DNA from: Diplosphaera chodatii
Taxonomy: Eukaryota > Chlorophyta > Trebouxiophyceae > Prasiolales > Stichococcaceae
Assembly (NCBI GenBank): GCA_032358165.1
Contig: JAALGY010000010.1
Span: 434,001 to 498,000, forward strand
Direction: 5' to 3'
Length of the DNA: 64,000 nucleotides
The notes under the pieces are model-generated. The model was not told the DNA's origin. It did not search any database and saw nothing but the letters and a program-made list of their open reading frames with translations. The stretch's first letter is position 1; each line of letters starts with the position of its first letter. Of the stretch, positions 22,477 through 34,930 are shown piece by piece. A program made the position numbers and the translations under genes.

Positions 22477-24348
22477 CGCAAGCATGGACGAGGACCAAGC
22501 CAGGTAGGTGCGCTCGAGTGTCAGCTGCTGTGCCTTCAAGTACATCACAATTTGGAAACGTCATTCTGCGGTGGCAGCCAGAGCGTTCATGATCAAAGCA
22601 CCACCGCACCCCCTGACTTTGTGCATCGACAGCTGGCAGCATGTTGCAGCAGCGAGAGGCATATGGTTTGTGTTGCATGCCATGCAACCCGGCCAGATCT
22701 CAAAGCTTGTCCTCTTGGAACACCCCTGAACACCATTGCCCATTTGCTGCAGGCGAGTTGCCGAGGCGGTGCGAAGCACGTTCATCATCTAGGAGGAGCG
22801 CATGGACTGCTTCGGCGCGGCAAGAGGCCGCCATCTACGAGGAGCGCTCCTCGTAGGCTAGCCCGGCCTGTATGGGGTGTTGCGACAGTTCGTGGGTTGC
22901 TGCATGTTGCACGCTCAAACGTAAGCAGGCTTCCAAATGAGGCGGCAAACATGAACAAAGCGGGCTTTCATAGGTGAGGTTCGCAAGCCTTGCATGTCAG
23001 GCACGCAGCCGCTACAGGTCCCTGCAGACACACTGCCTGCCTGAACAATGCTGGCTCCGTGGCCCCGCAGGAGGAGTGCACCCGGGTGATGGTGTCAGCG
23101 GCGCTTCTGAGGGTGGACCACGAGATGACGGAGAAGCAGGCAAGTCGTTTCAAGGCTGCATTCTCTGTGGGGTTTCGACACGGGCTTCGATGGTAAGGGC
23201 AGTGTGTGTGGCTGGAAGGTGCTTATGCAGTAGCACATGAGCCGAACTGACGATGAGCTTGCTGACCTTGTTTGCTGCAGATGACATGCTGCTTGACAAG
23301 GTCACAACACGGCTGCTGACATCTATCCATGACCTATCCGCCTCAGAGTTGCACAGCATGGTGAGTGGTGCTGTACTCTGCTGGTCAAGTGCAGCCCTGC
23401 TCTGCTGCATGCAAACTATACACTGGCATACCTCAGATCTGATGATCAATGCAAATGAGCAAAACATCCGCGCCTCTACAGGGTTGCTTGCAACTGAAGC
23501 ACGCAACGCTCTGATTCTTGACTGCAGGCAAGCGCAATGGCGGACTCGGCCTTCCAGGGGGAGACGGGCGCCGTGAAGGCGGTCACGAAGCGGCTGCAGC
23601 GGGGCAGCCACAAGCGCGGGCATGCCGGCTCCAGCGTGCACCGCGCCTCGTCCGTCACCAAGATGAAGGCTGCCGGCAAGCAGAAAGGCGAGTCTCTGGT
23701 GACCCTGACCATTCGCTCTGTCTGTAGCATACTGCTCGCTGCCGGGATTGCCAAGTGTTCAGTGTTGCATTGCCGCTCTGCTGCAGCACTAGTGACAATC
23801 TGATAGCATCGCATGACAGCTGTCAAGCCACACAGTGCATAGCTCGCTGTCATGCTGGTGTTGCAACAGGCAAGGCAAGTGCTGCGATTGACGCCGCACT
23901 CGAGGCGGTGCGCAAGCACTGGATCCAGAAGGAGCTCACGGGCAACAGCGGGCCTTCGCTGGCCACTACGGCAGCAAAGGCCCGCCCTGGCACCACAGCG
24001 GGATCATTAGGGCCCCCTGGAGCAGCCGCCGGCTCCCTGCGCAGCATCAGCGGGACACTAGCCGCCGCGGGGACGGAGTCCCCCAAGTCACCGGCTGGGG
24101 AAGGCGGTGTCACTGGTCTCATTCTACAGGGCGCAATCAGTGGACCCTCGACCTCTGGCGGCATGGATCTGGCAGCACACATCGTCGGGACACCAGCCAC
24201 ATCAGCACCTGCAACCGGCTTGGCTGCCAGGCTGGCGAACAGGAACGTGTCGCGAATCTTCAGCGGTCGCGGCAAGCAGCTACAACGGATAGGAGAGGGT
24301 GCAGTGGATGACGATGCTGAGGGCGAAGGAGGCAACAGATTGGGGTGA
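22477..24348 (+). pseudogene. AX2: partial duplicate of AX1 exons 22-26
   Basis: Begins in a remnant of AX1 exon 22 (GACGAGGACC near 22487) and continues through intron 22 and a wrecked exon 23 (22753-22858, with an in-frame stop and frameshifts). Exon 24 (23071-23139), exon 25 (23528-23687) and exon 26 (23870-24348, TGA) are intact and in phase, with the same GC donors after exons 24 and 25 as AX1. The reading frame of these last three exons encodes about 235 residues close to the AX1 C-terminus. A segment of about 300 bp (about 23160-23460) between exons 24 and 25 is absent from AX1 and contains its own exon-like piece. With no start region or promoter of its own, the copy is best called a pseudogene; a short transcript read from the neighbouring DNA is possible. 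Confidence 0.8.
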
Positions 24349-24849
24349 AACATAAAGTCTGTCTCCGCGCAGCACTGCACAGCTGCTGCTGCCTTCGTGA
24401 CAGTACAAGCAAGCGTCACATAGTCTCCAACACTTGGGCAAGCCAACAGCAGCTGTGCTGCCCCTGGTATCAACATGGCCATCGCTGTTGTTGATATTAT
24501 TAGGTATGCGCGGTTTCATAACACATTGACGAACGGGAGATGCAGGGACCTGACAACAAAAGGTGCAGCCAGCAAACTGCTGCTTGCATCTGTGTTAGTG
24601 TGAACTGAGATCTAGAAAGGTTGGAAGACATGATGCAAATGCTGCGACGGCAAACTGCTGTGACTTCAGCCAGTCTCAAGCGCAAAAGACTGTGCATGGT
24701 ATATCATCAGCATATATGCCCGCCAACTCGCTGACGCCAGCTGACGATGAGAAGCTTACGACACCACTCCATTACCGACTTACTATATGCCCGTCCTGTA
24801 TCAACCACCCGCTGCTTGTGGGCTTGCATAGAGTCTCAACTCCGTGAGG
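24349..24849. other. Intergenic, AX2 / SF2 3' ends
   Basis: About 500 bp between convergent units. It is less GC-rich than its surroundings; no gene or RNA was recognised. Confidence 0.4.
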
Positions 24850-27773
24850 TCAGGGAATGATCGATATTCTCGAGGTGGTTCTTGAAGCCCTGAAAACCAC
24901 ACGCCCCGCGGCGCCCTTCTTTAATTCCCGATCAGACACCTTTAGTATATCTTTGCCCAGGGTTGCGTAGACTTGGGTCCCCTGCATTTGAGAGCATGAC
25001 CCATCCTGGCGACCATATGTTTGCTGGTGGCAGCAGCAGGCGGAGGGCTGTTCACGAACGAATAGAGTCGAGGTACTATGCCTGAGCACGCACCCTGCAG
25101 TCGATGTTGCGGTACGACTTGTTGGGACTCTGGCGAATCCCGGCACCAAGTGCCGCCCTACCTTTCGCAAATGAGTAAGCCTGCGCATACGTCATCTGCG
25201 ATGTTGCATTGTGCTTTACAGCCTGCGCTTGATGCACGCACGTCGACAGGCCACGTTGCAACTGCGTTGTGCCTATGGGTAGATGCACAGAATGTCACAC
25301 TGCTCACCTTTGTGATGCCCTCTGACTCGGCAATGCCACAGGCTGTGACTGGTCCGGTAGGCACAAAGGGCCCAAGAGATATCTTGTCATTCTGCTGCAA
25401 TGCAAAGCACGAGCTGACTGCAAGCAGTGAGCGTAGCACAACAGATCACATGCTAGGTTGCAGACCAGTGTTCATGTTGTAAGTACACTGTATTGAATGT
25501 GAACACTGAAAATTCTTGAATGACAGCAAGCCTCCGCTGGAGTTCACGTGCCTTGAACTTCCAGGTGGGCACCAACCGAAGGACTCCCTTTGGGCTGCGC
25601 AGCATCTCGTAGACGCCAACAGTGTTCAAGCCACCCACCTGCACGAAACAAACACACATGTGCGGTTGTGTTGCTTGATGGCAGTGCTCGCAGCAACCGA
25701 GCAGGTCCACGACAGCCAGCTCAGGCATCGAGCTGCCAGATGCTGGAATGAAGATTGCTGGATATTGTGACCTGTGCCCTCACCTCAGCATTGCGGTTGA
25801 AGAAATAGGCTGCATACAGCCTGCCGGTTGCAGTCACTGCCAGCGAGATGCCACTGGGGCCACACTGCGGCACAATGCAGTCAAAATCGGGACGACTTCT
25901 TCTGATACCACCAAGGATGCCAGCTTTACACCTCCGCTGGAAGCTGTCTAGTGGGCCGATATGACGTTCTGGTTCTGATGCTGGATCCGATTCTGGAGAG
26001 TAGTGTGCGTTCGTTGCTCACCGTTGGTCTTTCAGGAAAGGCCGCGCGCTTCCCAGCTACCAGTGGCCCCAGACTCCTGAACTGCACGTGGGTGATTGAC
26101 CTGCAACTCACAAGCCCTCAATGCTGGACATGCACCGCATGCATCTGGTGCACTCGATGGCGCCCTATCGGGAGCCAGCAGGACATCAGCACGTTAGGTG
26201 TGAGCGTGGGCATGAGCAGAAGCGCGCTACAGAGTGCCCAACAAGGCGTGGTGCAGGATGTGCAAGAGTACATGCACTTTATTTGACACAGGCAAACTCG
26301 TTGACTTGCTCGAAACAGGATTGTCACCAGTGCTTGACGTAGGAGGTGCCATCCCACAGACCGGCGGCCGAACAAGGGTCTGACATTGTGGGTTTGTCCG
26401 GCACGCACATGATGCTGAGGTACACATCGAGGACTGCAGTTGCAAACATGCACAGCAGTCAGAGGTGACACTGTGGAGCAGCGAGGAGCTCCTGATGTGT
26501 GATCAATGGGTCGCACCAATCTGGTCTGCTTGCTGCATGCATGACACAGTGCAAGATGGCAGTACTTTGGCAACCGAGCCGGTTGCATAAACTGCAACAA
26601 CGTGGAGCTAGTACACGGGCCTGGGCCTCAGATAACACGAGGGTACCACATACATGTGCCCACCTGCGCCTGCGCGTCCAGGCAGCATCCGGCTTCTCAG
26701 AGCGAGTGGGCTCGTGCCGACGTAATGGCAGTTCTTCCCGCGGTGCCATGTCTCAGGGTGCACATACCGCAGTGTCCTGGTGCCAAGGACCTGCACGATG
26801 CCACACTGCATGTGCCGAATGTGCGACCCAGATCATCTCGTCACCAGTATGAGGCGAGGCAGACTGACAGTACCAAGGAGGCGGTGGTCGCATTGTCTAA
26901 TGCATACCGTAGGGGACGCTCCGGTCAAACGAAGCAGCACGAGCTTGATAGGGTACTTTGGTGGACCAAACGCCCTCGTCCCATAGTCTGTTTTCAGAAG
27001 CAGGCCGACCGCGGCATACCTGCAAGCGATCGTGCCACTCCACATCAACGTGATGCCAGCTGTCCATGTGGCGGCATGCGTGGTTGCTATAAAATTTTAG
27101 CTTCTGCCAGAACGATACGAAAAGTTGACGCTGTGGATGGATGAGGACACGGCATATGCGATGCCAGTGCATGCACAGCGCGGCGCTTGCAGTGCACAGC
27201 AACAACGCCGACAATGACTGCTGAGACTGGGTTGCTCATTTGTCGCAGCATCCCATGCGATCTTGAAGCAGCTTCATTCATGCACTTGCACCGCACGTCT
27301 GTGCCTCACCTGCCGTCCTGGGACACCGTGTGTCCCCAAACGATGTTGTAGTTCCTGAACGTGAACGCCGCTTTCCTCCTGCCCTTAGGACTGTAGAACT
27401 GCGTCACGCATGCACAATGGTACAGCTCAGTGAGGTATAGACCAGCCAGCTGGACATAGAGCGAGTGCGCAGTGGCAAGATCACAACGTGCTAGATGCAC
27501 ACGTGGCATGCACACAACTGCGGTATCGGCGTGTTGCGTGCAGACGTTTTCAGTGCTTTACAGGGTCGTGACACAGTTAAAGTTGCTGAGGTGCTGGGCA
27601 CCCACCTGAACGACGCACTCCTTGGGGTCCGCTTGGGAAGGCCTCAAGTCGGATGTTTCGGACACCAGCATCAGGTCGCCGTGTGTGACTGCCGCTGCTG
27701 CTGCGCCAGCAATGTTTATGAGCATCACGACACAGCAAACTGCGAATGCATGCAAACCAGTGTGGCGCTGCAT
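24850..27773 (-). CDS. SF2: secreted SF-family protein, 383 aa, 11 exons
   Basis: Exons: 27606-27773 (ATG), 27310-27398, 26908-27019, 26664-26790, 26328-26433, 26022-26100, 25784-25864, 25552-25638, 25308-25391, 25094-25180, 24850-24981 (TGA). Total 1152 nt, open throughout with every phase matching. An N-terminal signal peptide of about 28 residues (hydrophobic core AVCCVVMLINIAG, then AAAAAVTHG) predicts secretion. Conserved landmarks follow: VWGHTVSQDGRYAAVG, VLGTRTLRYVHPETW, LDVYLSIM, SLAVTATGRLYAAYFF, VGVYEMLRSPKG, LVPTWKFK, FVPTGPVTACG, YSFAKGRA and KKGAAGRVVF. Intron 8 has a GC donor (AAG|gcacgt). The repeating short beta-strand pattern with VSQDGRYAAVG- and ATGRLYAAY-type motifs would suit a beta-propeller, but that is inference. 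The family is unrecognised. Confidence 0.8.
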
Positions 27774-27974
27774 GGTTTTGCAAACGTGGTTCGGGGCGCC
27801 GCGCGACGGAGGCTGACTGAGACAACGCTGGCACATATACACAGGTGCACGCGAGCCGTCACTGTGTTACTTCACACATGTGACTGCTTGGCGCACGAGT
27901 CCATGTCAGCGATGCGAATACCACGAACGAGGGCGTAGCGGAGCAACATGCACTTCGTTCCGAGATATCGGAAG

Positions 27975-28025
27975 TTCAGGTACACAACACTAGATCTCGG
28001 GGATCTCAGGATCTGTACTCCTACG
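27975..28025 (-). promoter_or_regulatory. SF upstream conserved element (SF2 copy)
   Basis: GGTACACAACACTAGATC, then GATCTCAGGATCTGTACT, about 202-252 bp upstream of the SF2 ATG. The GGCGATCC core is altered here, but the flanking GGTACACAACA and GATCTGTACT are kept. Confidence 0.55.
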
Positions 28026-28130
28026 ATCCAGCGACGACGTTCCATCCAGTGGATACATATGCGAGCAGGTTTTCCGACCATCATTCTCCAGCGTCGTCAT
28101 TGCCAATTTGGGTTTTGGCACCCTGCGCAG

Positions 28131-31100
28131 GATGCAGGAGGAGCTGGATGCGGCGAGGGGCGGGCGGCCGGGCTTGCTGCTGACAGGCACTGCGCGGCGG
28201 CAGTTGTCGCTACGGGGGGGCCCCGCCACGGCCTCGCCAGCATGGCAGAGCCGCACGGGCGGCAGCGGCGCAGCCACCTGCCTGCGCCTGTGGGCGATGC
28301 TGGGTCAGGTGTGGCACCGCAGGCTGCTGACTACGCACTGCTTGTGCAATGCCGCCAATGCGTCAGTGGAGCTGAACGGCAAAACCTGAGGGGCTTGAAA
28401 AGCACAGTGCCGCTGTGTGTTGAGAGGGCACGCACACGAGAGAGAGATCTATCTCTGCATTCCTTCCAGCCTTGCACGTCCCTAATACTGTGCATAATTG
28501 TGCTTTCATTTGCTGCAGGTAGGGCAGGCTGATGTCTGTGCGGCGGCGGGAGGCGTCGCCCATGCGGCCCAGCTCCCCGCAGCTCGTGGTGGCGGGGGCG
28601 CAGGAGACCCTGCAGCGGCCGCACGGCACCCCGGGGTGGCCATCTCACTGCCGCTGCAGCAGCTGCAGCACGATGGTGTGCACCAGGGCCAGACGACCAC
28701 CGTCAAGTACCAACTGCTCAGAGGCTGTGATGGTGTATGCCAGGGCCAACCTCATCTGGTGCAGATGGTAGGTGAGGTGCCAGCGAGGTGCGGCAACGTA
28801 TCGCAGCTGGTGCGACATGGCAGCCGCAAGGCCTCGATGGCAACTGGCGCCCTGCTCACACAGCTGCAGGTAGGAGAGACAGGTTTAGCGGCACCACCTC
28901 ACAGACTTAACATGATCACAGCTTGCACCAGAAAAGGATTGCAGCGAAGATGAGGACATTGTCCTGGGGCCACTGCACTGCAAGGTGTTGACGACTCCTG
29001 GCATACGCTACAGCAGATGATGCAGACACGGCGGTCGACGACCCTTACCCGGTCAATCAGCGGTTGACGGCGACGCTGGACGGGCAACGCCAGGAGCACT
29101 TCGACATGTACATACCAGCGGGCAAGTCGTGACGCACCTGTCAATAAGTAGTAGCTTTGTTGCATGATCCATCTGCCTGGTGCTGATGGCAACACGAACC
29201 ATGTACCCATGATGAGGACAGGTGAAGCAAACTTATCTGCAAGTCCGAATGATGCTGCTGCAGATCTCGGAGCTGGAGCAGGCAGCGGTCGAGCTGGTGG
29301 CCTGGAGTTGCGCGCCGAGTGAGATGGCGGAAGCGGCGGCGGAAGCGGCTGCCGAGTGAAGGCGGTCATGACGCAGTGGCCGCCCGCTGCGGAGCAGCTG
29401 CTGGGGACAGAGGGCCTGGCGGCGCTGCAGGCTGCCACCCTGCAATACAGGCAGGCACAAGCTGAACTGCTTTGCAGTGCATCAAGCAGCAGATGTTCTG
29501 TGCCATGCACAATCAACCCCACCCTGCCTCACAACCATCAACTGGTGGTACAATGCTTGAACATCTGCTGCAATGTGGCGATATACGAGCACAGCTTCTC
29601 CACCACATTGCATCACATAAGCATGTGATGCTGATGTGATACAGCCAGTCACCCACATAGCAAGCCTATTACGGCGCAAATTGTGTGCGACGCAGCTGAT
29701 GATGTAGAGCCCTGCACCTTGGCAGGCGGTGACAGACAAGGAACCTGGCGGGGATGCTACTGGGTGGCCCCGGCGACGCTGCTGCCGGGCGTGCAGGCGG
29801 GCGCGCTCGCTGCTTCGGCACTGCTGTGCAGCAGGACCACGAGTTCAGCAGGGCAGACATCCAGCAGGTGAGTTGTCCGGCTTGTGCACGAGTTGGGATA
29901 ACTGTTGTACTTGCCCGCCTGTTGGGGGTGAACACAGTTGCACCAAGCCAGCACAGGGTACTGTGCTGGCGACAGTGCTCATGGTTTGCCCAATGATGCA
30001 TGATGCCTCACTGAGCGGCAGGGTGCCGAGCAGCATGCAAGCCTGTGTTTTTCCCGCCCGCTGTGCAGCAAGACAGACTGTTATTGCGGACAGCACACCG
30101 CCTGTGGCTACGGGTTTAGATACTTGTATTGCGCTCGACACTTTTGATGGTTGCCGTTGCAGTGCTGACGGGGCATTTGGCACTGCAGGCGCTGCAAGGT
30201 GGGGTGCTGAGAGTGGCCATGCTGGAGCAACTGACCAGCGAGCAGTCAGAGTGCCTGCTGGCATATCTGGCTGCAAGTGCCCCCGGAAGCCCTAGAATCT
30301 GCTGCCGACAATGCCAGCGACATCACCAGCACCCCCAGCGGCGGCAGCCCTGTAGCAGCCGAGGCTACCTTCGACGAACGTGCACTGTTGATGGACTTCC
30401 TTGTGGGCAACACGGCATTGGGCAAGCCGTTCAGCAGCCGACACTGTGGCTGCCTGGCGCAGCACTGCAAGGTAGGCGCTGCTGGACACTGGCTGCTGCT
30501 CATGACGACTCGAACAGCACAGGGACTGCTGAATTTGCCAGCCCAGCTGCATCGTCATGGGGTACCAAGGTACATGCAGGAACGGACTAACCAACCTTCG
30601 TCGAGTCTATGGCGCTGTCATGTACAACATTTCTGCCCATTAATCATACGATGCATGGCCAGCTTGTTGTTGATCCACGGCACTTCCAACCTGCGCAGGA
30701 TGCAGACGTGGATGCCTTAGCCAAAGCTGCTGGACGAGGCGATGGTGCCCACGGCAGAGTATGTTGCCAGCCTGGAGGCGGCTGTTGCGGCGTCAGCCCA
30801 GGAGCTCACTGCATTCGGGATGATGCTGCTGCCCGTCGGGATGCAGAGAACGATATGTGTACAACATCTAATTGCGTGTGTGCATAGCTACGCTTCCAAC
30901 ATGACATGCAGCGCTTCACCTTCCAGCTTTAAATGACATTGTGGTGCTCATGCCAGCCAGCAGTTGTGAGTGTGCTTCAGATGGTTGAGGCAAGGAAGAG
31001 GCACGAGGCTTCAGCGCAGGAGGAACGAAAGAACGCCTTTGTGCCGAGTGGCTGGACCTGCTCGCCAGCCAGGGTGACACATCGTACCACTCTGAGTTGC

Positions 31101-34100
31101 CTGAGCACAACATTGTCACTTGAGCAGGCACGAGTATCGCATGGCATCATGTGCTGCACCGATTCAGAAATGGTGAGTCATCCAGACGGTGGGTGCTGAT
31201 GCTGCAGGATGATGCGGCTGGGAAGGAGAAATCTCATTGGCATGAGTAGCGGCCCCGGCGTGCCCAAGCTGCTGCACCACAACGGCAAGGTGCCCTGCCT
31301 GTGACAAGCCCTGTGAGATGCAAGTGTCGTCTAGCGAATACCAGCTCAGCATCCCGTCCACCGTTTCTGACAGCATGCACCAATAGATCTACTGACAGCT
31401 GCTGGTGTTTGCTCAGATTCGCAACCGACACTGGGCAAAGCGCAAGACGGAGAAAACCATCAGGGAAGTCTGGCCCGCAAGGTACCCTCGAAACTATACA
31501 CTGCAGCAGCACGACACCGCAGCACAACAGCAGCCCGCTGTGCACCTTGCCGAACAATGCCAAAGGGGAAGCATTTGCTGCCAGTGCACATGCCATGCAT
31601 TCGTGTTTAGGCAGAGGGTCAGGATGGACCAATGTAAATTAGGGGACAACGCAGAGCCTGACCTGTAGATGGAGGAGCAGCGGGCGGGGAAGCACACCGA
31701 CCTGAAGGATTTTATCTTCAGCTTCTTCCAGAAGGGCAAAAGCGCGTCGGCATCCCCACAGTTGTCGAGGTTGTCGAGGTGACCCAACTTGAACCGTGTA
31801 CTCGATTATGTCGGACTGGCAGTCTTTGACTAAGCCACTGGAGCGACCAGCTGAAGGCCACCTGATGTTTACTTGCTAAGATGTCCAGCACATTGTCGTG
31901 CACATGGGGTACAAGGCGCCATACGACGCCGACTGCTCCCTGTTCCTGGGCGTGCGCGGGGCGACGTCAAGGAGGACGTCTATATCCAGACTGCAGGTGG
32001 GAGCCACATGCACATATTTCATTCATCTGCACCGCCATCAGGCTCCGGTTGTAAACGACGCACAACTCGTCTGGTTGACATCCACAAAACACATGCTGCT
32101 GCACCGCAGGACGAGCTTGTGGAGCTGTTCGCATCCGTGGACAAAGCAAAGGGCGGTGTCGAGTCCGGCTTCGTGTCCAAGGTGCGGAGACACGTTACCT
32201 GGGTTTCCAACAGCATCGGGGGCCAGCTCAGATGTACACATGGGACACGGCCTCCCGCTGCTGTCGAGGCATACAGCAGACCAGCCCACTAGTCCTGCAC
32301 CGCATGCTGTGGTGCCGCCCTATCAACCCAGCATATCTGAGCATGTCCTTGTGGACACCCTGGTTGAACATGGGGTTGTGTGACTTGACAGGACGAAGTG
32401 CAGACCGCTTTGGAGAGCTTCTTCCGCATGGGCGAGGCGGGCGGCAAGACGCTCGACCGCTTTGATGAGCTGATGAAGGTGTGGGTGCTGCGGTCCTGCA
32501 GGCTATGATCTTGACATGACACCAGGTTTGCAAGGCTTCACCTGGGCCTGATCAAGCATCACAACTTCAGCAACGCGTCAGACTGAGTTGTCGCACTGAT
32601 GCTGCTGCTTGCGCCCAGATGGCCCATGCCTGGAACACGTTGCCCATCATCAGCCTGCTGTGCTGTCGATTGGCTGAGGCTTCCTGTGGCTGCAATTGTG
32701 CGCCACACAGCTGCCCTGCTGCCCTCCAGTTGTAATCAGAGCCGACAAGGAGAACCGGGGCACAACTCAGTGTACTGTTGGATCACCAGGCCGGCACTTG
32801 ACGAGGACCAGCCGGGCGACAAGGTGGAGCACCGCAAGGCGTTCGAGGAGGACCGAGACTTCGACCAGGGTGCGCCACTGGCGCTACAGCTGCCATACCT
32901 GCTTCCACAGCAGCCTGCATGTGCCCATTCATGCTAGCAACAGCCAGCTGCGGCAGACGTAGTGTGCCACAAGGCCTGATACACACAGCCAAGTGCTCAC
33001 ATGGAGCCAGAGTCACGCCGCCCCTGATACCTGTGACACTGTGCAAATTAGATGTCAGCAGGGTTGCAGGGGCGCAGGGCGTACATGAGCCGTCAATCCG
33101 TGCCACCATGCACCCCAGTCTGATCTTGGCTGACATCATCACTGCAATCTGCCTGCTGCAGGCGAGTTTGCGGAGCCGGTGCGCAGCCAGTTCATGGAGG
33201 AGCGCATGGACTACTTCCGCGCGGTGGAGGCCGCCGTCTACGAGGAGTCCAGCTTCCAGGTGTGGCAGCATGACACGCTGTGGACTGAATGCCTGTTCAA
33301 CCAGGGGAGTCAGGGGCTGTGACCCTGAGGGCTGAACCATGTAAAAGTGTGCTTGCAGGTCTATAGTAAAAATTCTTGGCTGCTGGCCTGCTGCAGATGG
33401 CACGAGCAACTGCTGAAAGTCCCGGATGCGTTGCAGATACTGCCTGACTGTGGCTGGAACGACCTTGCAGGAGGAGTGCACCCGGGCAATGTGACGGCGG
33501 CCCTGCTGACGGTGGACCACGAGATGACGGAGAAGCAGGCAAGCAACTTGTTGCTGCGACTATTCGCATAGGCTACTGACGCTGCCATGCAGCCTGCCCA
33601 CCACCAGCTGATGCATGGCACTGATCAGCATGGTGCGTTCCAGGTCAACCCTGCCTCCCTGGTTCGTGATAGTGTGTCAAGTAAACAACAGCAGCAGCAT
33701 GGTTGCACACACAGGCGGCCGTGATGGCGGACTTGGCGCTCCAGGGGGAGACGGGCCGTGAAGGCGGTCATGAAGCGGCTGCAGCGCGGCAGCCACAAGC
33801 GCGGGCGCGCCGGCTCCAGCGTGCACCTGTTTCCTCCGACACCAAGATGAAGCTGGCCAGCAGCAAGCAGAAAGGCAAGCTGCTGGCGACCCCGAGCATG
33901 AAATATGTAGTATACTGCCCACCTCTGCATAGGCAACTAGCTGGGTTCGCACGGTTGCTGGTCTCACCGCACCACCGCATCAGGGGCAGTGTTTGTGGCA
34001 GTAGTGAAGACACATGGTGCGGAGTTCACTGGCATGCTGATGCCGCAGCAGGCAAGGCGAGCGCTGCCACCGATGCTGCACTCGAGGCGGTCCGCAAGCA

Positions 34101-34520
34101 CTGGATCCAGAAGGAGCTCACGGGCGGTAGTGGGGGTACACCAGCCACTTTGGCAGTGAGAGTTCGTCCTGGCACCGCAGCGGACACCGGGCCCCTGGAG
34201 CAGCCACCAGCTCCCTGCGCAGCAACAGCGGGACGCTTGCCACTGGTGCGGCCTCTCCCAAGGCGCAAGCCGGCAACGCTGGCTCCGCTGGGCCCGTGCT
34301 ACAGGGTGCAGTCAGATCCGCAGAGCGGCAGTAGCGACGAGTCAGCGGCAAGTGGCGGTGAGACAGCAGAAACACCAACGGCTTCCATTGGGTTGGCTGC
34401 CAGGCTGGCGAACAAGAACGTGTCGCGCATCTTCAGCGGCCAGCGGCAAGCAGCTACACCGAATCGGGGAGGCGGAGAGTGCTGTGGACGACGCAGACAT
34501 TCATCAAAGAACGGTTGGGG
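28131..34520 (+). pseudogene. AX3: degenerate duplicate of AX1 exons 7-26
   Basis: Counterparts of exons 7 to 26 of AX1 follow one another in the right order (for example exon 13 about 30190-30470, exon 21 about 32393-32478, exon 24 at 33472-33540, exon 25 about 33717-33873, exon 26 from about 34054). The first six exons, including the dynein-light-chain-like part, are missing; the left breakpoint falls in intron 6, next to the SF2 upstream region. Lesions seen include a G-run frameshift in exon 7 (about 28215), frame loss and a stop in exon 11 (about 29310-29360), a frameshift in exon 14 (about 30718), a 7-nt insertion in exon 18 (about 31733) and an insertion in exon 26 (about 34440). GC donors after exons 10, 24 and 25 persist. 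This is a clear pseudogene, useful for confirming AX1 exon borders. Confidence 0.88.
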
Positions 34521-34930
34521 CGGTTGTTGCCGCTGCCCTCATGACGATGTGTGGCAGGTATCAGATCGTGTACCAACCTCGTCAAGCCAACAGCAACGTG
34601 TCCGTAGCATCAAGCGTTACATTCATTACTTTTGCCGATTCCCCAAGGTTCAGCTGCTGCATGCACATAGATGAAAGGGAGCTGCAGAGACCTGATGAGA
34701 AATTGCAACCAACAAAACGCTGTCTGCATCGCTTGCAATGTCTGTCTTGAATCAGGCTCCGCATCAACGCTGCCGGCATGTAAGTGCTGGAACGGCATAT
34801 TGCTGCGAATCCCTCGCATTGTGTTGTAGGCATCCGAGCGCATTAAAACACCGGTGAACCATGAAAACACAGACCACTCTTCCACCCGCTATTGGCTGGC
34901 TCACATGTAGTTTCAGCTCCGCTGGCGGGG
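34521..34930. other. Intergenic, AX3 / SF3 3' ends
   Basis: About 400 bp between the AX3 remnant and the SF3 stop. TTACA (minus-strand TGTAA) near 34617 could serve SF3. No gene was recognised. Confidence 0.35.
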
